12,088 bases of DNA from Funneliformis mosseae (taxonomy: Eukaryota; Glomeromycota; Glomeromycetes; Glomerales; Glomeraceae): the NCBI GenBank assembly GCA_910592005.1, contig CAJVPP010003273.1:1-12088 (forward strand). Direction: 5' to 3'. Shown in pieces: positions 7,974-12,088 of this stretch. The number at the start of each line of letters is the position of its first letter. Position 1 is the stretch's first letter. A program made the position numbers and the translations under genes. The notes beneath the pieces are model-generated. The model saw nothing but the letters and a program-made list of their open reading frames with translations. It did not search any database and had not been told where the DNA came from.

Positions 7974-9782
7974 TTAATTTGGGAAGCTGCCGATGTAGCG
8001 TTCAATTGCTTTGTCAAAATCATCTGTTAATGGTTCAAAAGTTTGTGTATCATTTTTGTTGAGGATGTTTTTGTTAAGGAGTGTAGATTGGAAATCATGA
8101 CAAGATCTGAGTAACTTATTGAGTATTGGAGTGAATTGTAAGATTCATTGTTGTTGTTTTTGACAGATAAGAACTAACTGTTCATTTGATTGCTTTTGTA
8201 AGTAAGCGATGCAAAGATCTGTGTTGATGTGTGGTGATTTATGATATACTTCAGTGGCAGTATCAGGTAGGTTATTATTAAAGTCATTCGTCTCAGCAGG
8301 AGTGACGACTTGAATGTGAAGAGCTTTTTCAACTACAGCGAGACATTGTTATGAAAATTTGAATTCGACACAAAGGTCAGAGAGAGCGTTGGAAATTGAA
8401 GTGAGTTGAAAGATAACAAATTATTTGAAATCTGGGTCATGAATCAAACCATCTTTTGCTGTACCGTTATATAATTTAGGTAAAGGGAGGACTTTAGTTT
8501 CCATGAATTCATCAATTGGTTCATTAGCCCATTTCAATTTTAGATTACTAGAAGAAGAGCTGTTGGGAGAAGCATTAGGTTTAGTTTCCAGTGGTAGAGG
8601 GGGGGTCTCCTTTTAAATTTTCCTTGAGAATTATCATTTTGTTGTAGAGTTTTAGTCATGTGAGCAAATGTGATATTTTCACAAATAGCGTCTCATATAA
8701 AACTACATTTTGGTGCTGTGTAGTTATTAAATTGAGCTGGTTGAAATCACTGGTATAGATTTTGCATATTTTGATCCTTGGAGGATTGATGACATTTAAA
8801 ACAAGTAGAAGTATTGTGATATGCGGAGGAACAGATAGTATAAAGTTTGACTTTTAGGTCAGTTCATTCTACTTTTTTGTTATTGAGAGTTAGATTTTTT
8901 ATTCCTAGAGCAGTCAGGGTGTCTTCTTTGTTAGAAAAGTAGAAAAATGCATGTTATAAATAATTATAATTTGAACGAGCTCTGAAGATAATTCACGCAG
9001 TAGTAGAGACCATGTTACCAATATTGTAGAGGTCACGTGGTATAATATTTCTAGGAAGATTTGTTAGTTTAGCTGAAAAGGCAGAGCGAGCTTAGATATC
9101 AGTCTTAAAAAGGCTGTAAGGATGGAATCGAATCATATCGTTTAGAAGATAAATCCTGTCTCCTTTTTTTAATGCTTCAAAATCGGCTTTTTCATCAAAG
9201 GTAATTATTGCTCGTTGCCAAAGGTTTTTTATTTTCATAGCAAAACGGACGATATTACCAAATTTGAAAAATAATTTTCGTAGTCTAGTTTTGTGGCATT
9301 TAAGGGAATTTCTGTTACTGTGATCAACTGATCGGGTATGTAGGGCACAAATTTTTTTATTTCAAGGGTTGGAATGTGATATCTACCATATCAGAAGATT
9401 TAAGTTTACAAAATTCATCACATTCAACTATGTTCAAAAAGGCAACTTTAATAATAGCCTAGTTATATTCAGTAGGATGTTTTTCTTTTGTGGCGATGAT
9501 AAATAAATTAAATTTTTCATAGCATAAATCGGTGATCTTTGAGATCTTCATTTGGGGGTTCAGCCTAAGGAGTTTATTCATTTGAATATACGCAAAAAAT
9601 TTTGTGACTTGCGATGAGGAAGTATCTAAGAGATTTTCTGACACATCAAAAGACTCATTAATATTAACTGTTGGTATGAGCGCAGCAGTTTCAAAAGTTG
9701 TGAAAGTTGAGGCAATAATTTCAGGACTTTTCCCTTTGTCAAGGTTGTTAAACGAACTTTCTTCAACTGGATCAACTTCCAT
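7974..9782 (-). pseudogene. LINE copy B ORF1: RRM-like/zinc-knuckle RNA-binding protein, broken
   Basis: This is the counterpart of ORF1 in copy A. It starts at the ATG at 9782 (MEVDPVEESS, then DKGKSPE) and ends at TAA 7976-7974. The first 107 codons are open to a TAG at 9461-9459. In-frame sequence extends upstream to about 9998 (KKTERK, KKK, TLQTLEN) with two stops, so the original start may lie further 5'. RRM-like domain 1 (LITVTEIPL near 9320, TIITFDE near 9210) and domain 2 (FSAKLTNLP near 9070, HAFFYF near 8950) align with copy A. The zinc knuckle at 8801-8842 reads Y-x2-C-x4-H-x4-C: the first Cys codon TGT of copy A is TAT here. The C-terminus (about 8250-7977) is Gln/Lys-rich and likely coiled coil. 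Two Trp codons of copy A are TGA here (near 8990 and 8870) and a Gln codon is TAA. Confidence 0.75.
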
Positions 9783-10013
9783 GATGCTAGTCTCTTCTAA
9801 AAGGACAGTTATAAGAGGTTCTTTTACATAAGTAAAAGAGAGGTCATTTTCTAGCGTTTGTAGTGTATTTTATTTTTTTTTTGATAGCTTATCAGATATT
9901 GGCGACGCAGAGTGACTGCAGTTGGTATTCTTCCTTTCAGTTTTTTTAGCATTTTTTCAGATTTGTTGAAAAGGCAGAAAGAGTTTTTTTTCTTTTAATT
10001 TTTTTTGTTTAAA

Positions 10014-10022
10014 TTTTTTTTT
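10014..10022 (-). repeat. Poly(A) tail of SINE-like segment (T9 on plus strand)
   Basis: Nine T on the plus strand between the ACTTT end of the SINE-like segment and the TTTAAAC start of copy B. Confidence 0.6.
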
Positions 10023-10419
10023 AAAGTTACAGTATCCAGTACATAAGAATCATTAAATGGAGTATTAAGGTGTTACTTTCTACACCTTAAGAATCTCACA
10101 AAGTCATGACTAGACACATAGTTTTAGCCAGAACCCGCCCTGTAATACTAGTCTAAAGATTGCCACCTAGGTCAACATCCCCAAGAGCTAACCCTCAGAG
10201 TCCCTAGACCTCATAACTACTGTCAAATATGGATAGAGGAATCACTTTTAGCCACAGGTACTTTTGTCAATTTTTCTTGTGTTTATCAATACCATATCTA
10301 GATACTATTACCTTTGCCCAGTATCAGGGTATTTTACATATAATCGGGAAGGCTTAGACATTGTTTATCTTATAGAATCACAGAAAGGTAGGTAGCTGTT
10401 GTATTTATATCATCAAATT

Positions 10420-10520
10420 CACTCAGGAATTGAACCCAGCCTTTACTCTAATGACAGCTCAATTGGAGAGTGCTGCGGCAGTGCAATGCAGTCTATTATT
10501 ACCCTAGCCACCCGTAGGTA
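10420..10520 (-). other. tRNA-like module 2
   Basis: A strong B-box-like GGGTTCAATTCC sits at about 10426-10437. The A-box side is weak: GGCTAGGGTAATAATAG near 10505 resembles GTTGGTAATAACTA of module 1. Between them an A-box-like AGCTCAATTGG occurs on the opposite strand near 10452. That sequence is nearly palindromic, so it does not settle the orientation. Confidence 0.35.
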
Positions 10521-10694
10521 GTACCCAATCTACTAATTACTGGTTAATCACTTTTTTACTTGTAAGGGCCCCTGAAATTGAAGACGTGAGACAGTATCTG
10601 TTATAGGTCTATCAGCAAAGGCCAAGTTTCTGTCGATCTTTGGCTTCATTTGCATCCACTTGTTCTGCAATTTCAGTATTTAGGCATGATTAAC

Positions 10695-10720
10695 ATTGAT
10701 CAATAGGTTGATTGATCAAT
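10695..10720. repeat. Pair of 10-bp palindromes ATTGATCAAT
   Basis: ATTGATCAAT occurs at 10695-10704 and again at 10711-10720, six bases apart. Each unit is its own reverse complement, so the pair can form two small hairpins or one larger one. It lies in the body of the SINE-like segment. No function can be assigned. Confidence 0.6.
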
Positions 10721-10794
10721 TTCTAATGCATATTAGTATATACGCTCACATATTCAGTTACATATGAAATTTTAATAAAAATCATCTAGTTTTA

Positions 10795-10880
10795 TACCTC
10801 AGCTGAGACTTGAACCTGTGGCTATTGCAGTGTAATCCACAATAGGAGCTTAGTTATTACCAACTGAACTAGGAATGCCA
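10795..10880 (-). other. tRNA-like module 1 (SINE head or tRNA pseudogene)
   Basis: An A-box-like TAGTTCAGTTGG (10860-10871) and a B-box-like GGTTCAAGTCTC (10805-10816) lie at normal tRNA spacing. A D-arm can form (AGTT/AACT), and CTATTG/CAATAG pair around a 12-base loop in the anticodon position. The T-stem and acceptor stem do not pair, so this is not a working tRNA gene. Confidence 0.55.
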
Positions 10881-10902
10881 ATCTCCAGTTTCTTTTATTT
10901 AC

Positions 10903-10921
10903 TTTTTTTTTTTTTTTTTTT
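10903..10921 (-). repeat. Poly(A) tail of LINE copy C (T19 on plus strand)
   Basis: Nineteen T on the plus strand directly after the conserved CACTTT end of the element. It is the longest homopolymer in the window. Confidence 0.85.
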
Positions 10922-10945
10922 AAAGTGCGGTAGTTTCGCAATATC

Positions 10946-10951
10946 TTTATT
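10946..10951 (-). promoter_or_regulatory. Polyadenylation signal AATAAA, LINE copy C
   Basis: AATAAA on the minus strand, 24 nt before the poly(A), matching the position in copy B. Confidence 0.7.
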
Positions 10952-11184
10952 ATGAAAGTAAAATAAAAGTAAAATACAAATCAAAAGAAATTACAAAATC
11001 TTGTAAAGAACTAATCTAAGATTAAAACTATAAAAAACTGACTCTGCACTTCCCCAAAATCAATTTATAACTTAAGCTAGAAAAATCATATTTCGAGTAA
11101 ATATACGTAAGAAAGCGGAAAGGGTGAGGCCACTACTGCACCAAAAATTTGACCAATGAGATCCCATTCGTATCATCGAAGATA

Positions 11185-12088
11185 TTAGAGGAGAGCTAAA
11201 AGAATGAGTGAAGGGGTTAGATGAAAAATCAAAATTTGATATGATGAAATTGGTAACCTTAGAGGCAAGGGTAATGTTGGAAGATTATTCAAAATTATGA
11301 ACCAGTTGACAATGATCGCGCCAAACATTTTGTGTGAGTTCAAAAATTAGATGCATAAAAGAAGAACAAGCAGCTAAAGCCAAACTTTGGGATGAAAATT
11401 TTTTTAGAAAGAATTTAAAAAGGGGTACTGGAACTATACCTCTGATAAGAGCAAAAAAATTTGGAAGTATTATAAGTGTCAAGCAACCATACGTTTAACT
11501 GATCAATTTCATAATCATGTATGTAGGTGATATCTTTTAAATAAATTTTAGATTGTTGAATTATCTTTTTCATTTCGTAGTTGACAACAGGATACATATA
11601 TATGTTATAAAAGTTTTTGTCACTGGCGTCGCATCAGAGGCACAAAAGCGAATAGTCATAAATGAAAAGATGTCTTAATTTGAGAATTTCAAAAGTTGGT
11701 AACATTTTAAGAAGACGTTGATATTTTATTCTTCTAATAAAGGAGGCAGAGTAAGAGGTAGATTGTGTTGCCGTATTGTCATTGAGTATGAAGGAGGTGG
11801 AAACCAGTTAATTTGATAGAGCTGTAAATGTTTTGCAAGGACAGAGAGTTGAAATAATTGGGAAAGAAAACATTTTTAGAACAATTCTTTGCAAAATTGT
11901 CTGATGGGTATTAGCACTAGGGCATTATTATGTATGAAATAGTATCTAGATACGTTGTTTGTATATAGTTAAAGAGTTGTGGTGTCTAAATTGGATTTTG
12001 CCAAAGCGTCAACTTTGTTGTTGAAGATGTTGTTAGTGTGAGCTTTAACTTTAATTATTTTAACTGTGAGGTTGTGAGTGTCTATTAT
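11185..12088 (-). pseudogene. LINE copy C ORF2, C-terminal fragment
   Basis: The fragment holds the end of RNase H and the C-terminal domain. The RNase H motif NNKVDALAKS keeps its Asp (GAC, 12008-12010), unlike copy B. The TAA at 11876-11878 is at the same codon as the TAA at 3467-3469 of B. The Cys/His motif is worn: CLRC reads CL-stop-C (TGA), and the His and last Cys are Asn and Tyr. LNVWLLD keeps the Trp that B lost. An extra base in the A-run encoding KFF (plus-strand A7 at about 11454-11460, A6 in B) changes the frame. A TAA replaces Gln after HNFE. 11185-11187 is the position of the normal stop in B. Confidence 0.75.

Larger units (their letters stand above)
2503..10013 (-). mobile_element. 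LINE copy B, near full-length APE-type non-LTR retrotransposon with RNase H
   Basis: This is a single 7.5 kb element on the minus strand: leader (about 10013-9783), ORF1, 15 nt spacer, ORF2, 3' UTR (2776-2515), and a poly(A) of 12 read as T at 2503-2514. ORF2 carries, in order, an apurinic-type endonuclease, a fingers/palm RT, an RNase H and a C-terminal Cys/His motif. That order with RNase H places it with the I/Tad-like group of LINEs rather than L1; this is inferred from architecture, not from a tree. Both ORFs are heavily mutated. Its 3' 1.2 kb is closely matched by copy C at an offset of 8407-8409 bases, and its ORF1 and endonuclease are distantly matched by copy A. Confidence 0.85.
10014..10902 (-). 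mobile_element. SINE-like segment with tRNA-like modules, ending in poly(A)
   Basis: This stretch of nearly 900 bases holds no coding frame and is richer in GC than its surroundings. Read on the minus strand it starts right after the poly(A) of copy C and ends in a poly(A) of 9 (T at 10014-10022) right before copy B. It contains two, possibly three, modules with RNA polymerase III promoter-like boxes, listed separately, about 370 bases apart. Its last bases ACTTTAAAA match the end of the LINE (CACTTTAAAA). A tRNA-derived SINE, or two in tandem, is the best reading. Degenerate tRNA genes or a different repeat cannot be excluded. Confidence 0.5.
10903..12088 (-). mobile_element. LINE copy C, 3' part, close relative of copy B
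   Basis: This is the 3' end of a second element of the copy B lineage, running off the right edge of the window. It aligns with 2503-3679 of copy B nearly base for base, at roughly 85-90 % identity by eye. It includes the end of RNase H, the C-terminal domain, the 3' UTR, AATAAA and a longer poly(A) of 19. Confidence 0.85.

Noticed and set aside
2777..9782. Possible alternative genetic code with TGA read as Trp
   Set aside because: Many in-frame TGA codons fall on conserved Trp positions (near 8990, 8870, 7505, 6388 and 6137, and after YHI near 3195), which at first suggests recoding. But TAG also replaces Trp (3087 region, where C has TGG, and after IPHH near 6171). TAA replaces Gln, TGA replaces Arg in A and C, and frame changes abound. 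General G to A decay explains it better.
9604..9831. Plus-strand open frame at 9604-9831
   Set aside because: It is antisense to the start of ORF1 of copy B, which has a homologue in copy A in the minus frame. No independent support.
10440..10490. Functional plus-strand tRNA gene suggested by AGCTCAATTGGAGAGT
   Set aside because: The D-arm-like sequence is nearly palindromic, no B box follows on the plus strand at tRNA spacing, and the only good B box nearby is on the minus strand.
1..12088. Host gene, CRISPR array, bacterial operon or phage module
   Set aside because: No spaced direct repeats, no ribosome-binding-site/operon structure and no non-retroelement protein family were seen. Every recognisable protein motif belongs to LINE ORF1 or ORF2.

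Overview
The window looks like nuclear repeat DNA from a fungus. It is AT-rich and intron-less, and holds decayed APE-type non-LTR retrotransposons (LINEs). The style of their ORF1 (a start such as MDIDP...KGKGKE, two RRM-like domains, a zinc knuckle) and of the RT/RNase H protein recalls elements I associate with arbuscular mycorrhizal fungi (Glomeromycotina, Rhizophagus-like). That assignment is from memory, not from a search. I find no cellular host gene. All recognisable coding sequence is on the minus strand, and the plus-strand open frames are shadows.

Layout, read on the minus strand from high to low coordinates. LINE copy C (12088 to 10903) is a 3' part: the end of RNase H, the C-terminal domain, the 3' UTR and a poly(A) of 19. 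A segment with tRNA-like, SINE-like structure (10902 to 10014) ends in a poly(A) of 9. LINE copy B (10013 to 2503) is an essentially full-length element of about 7.5 kb: a leader, ORF1 (9782-7974), ORF2 (7959-2777, endonuclease, RT, RNase H and a C-terminal Cys/His motif), a 3' UTR with an AATAAA signal and a poly(A) of 12. LINE copy A (2502 to 224) is the 5' part of a more distant relative: ORF1 (2304-495) and the start of the ORF2 endonuclease. A short TA-flanked inverted-repeat element (9-223), which looks like a Tc1/mariner-type MITE, interrupts copy A. So the window is a head-to-tail chain of retroelements in one orientation, each starting just after the poly(A) of the one before.

In an active element, ORF1 would package the RNA, the ORF2 endonuclease would nick the target, RT would copy the RNA from the nick, and RNase H would remove the template. 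Here every copy is dead. ORF2 of B needs at least five frame changes and carries about eight internal stops in its last 2.8 kb. One catalytic Asp of the RT, one residue of RNase H and one zinc-knuckle Cys are replaced. B and C differ mostly by transitions, with an apparent CpA excess that resembles repeat-induced point mutation. Both also carry the same stop codon in ORF2, so they may descend from one already-defective source.
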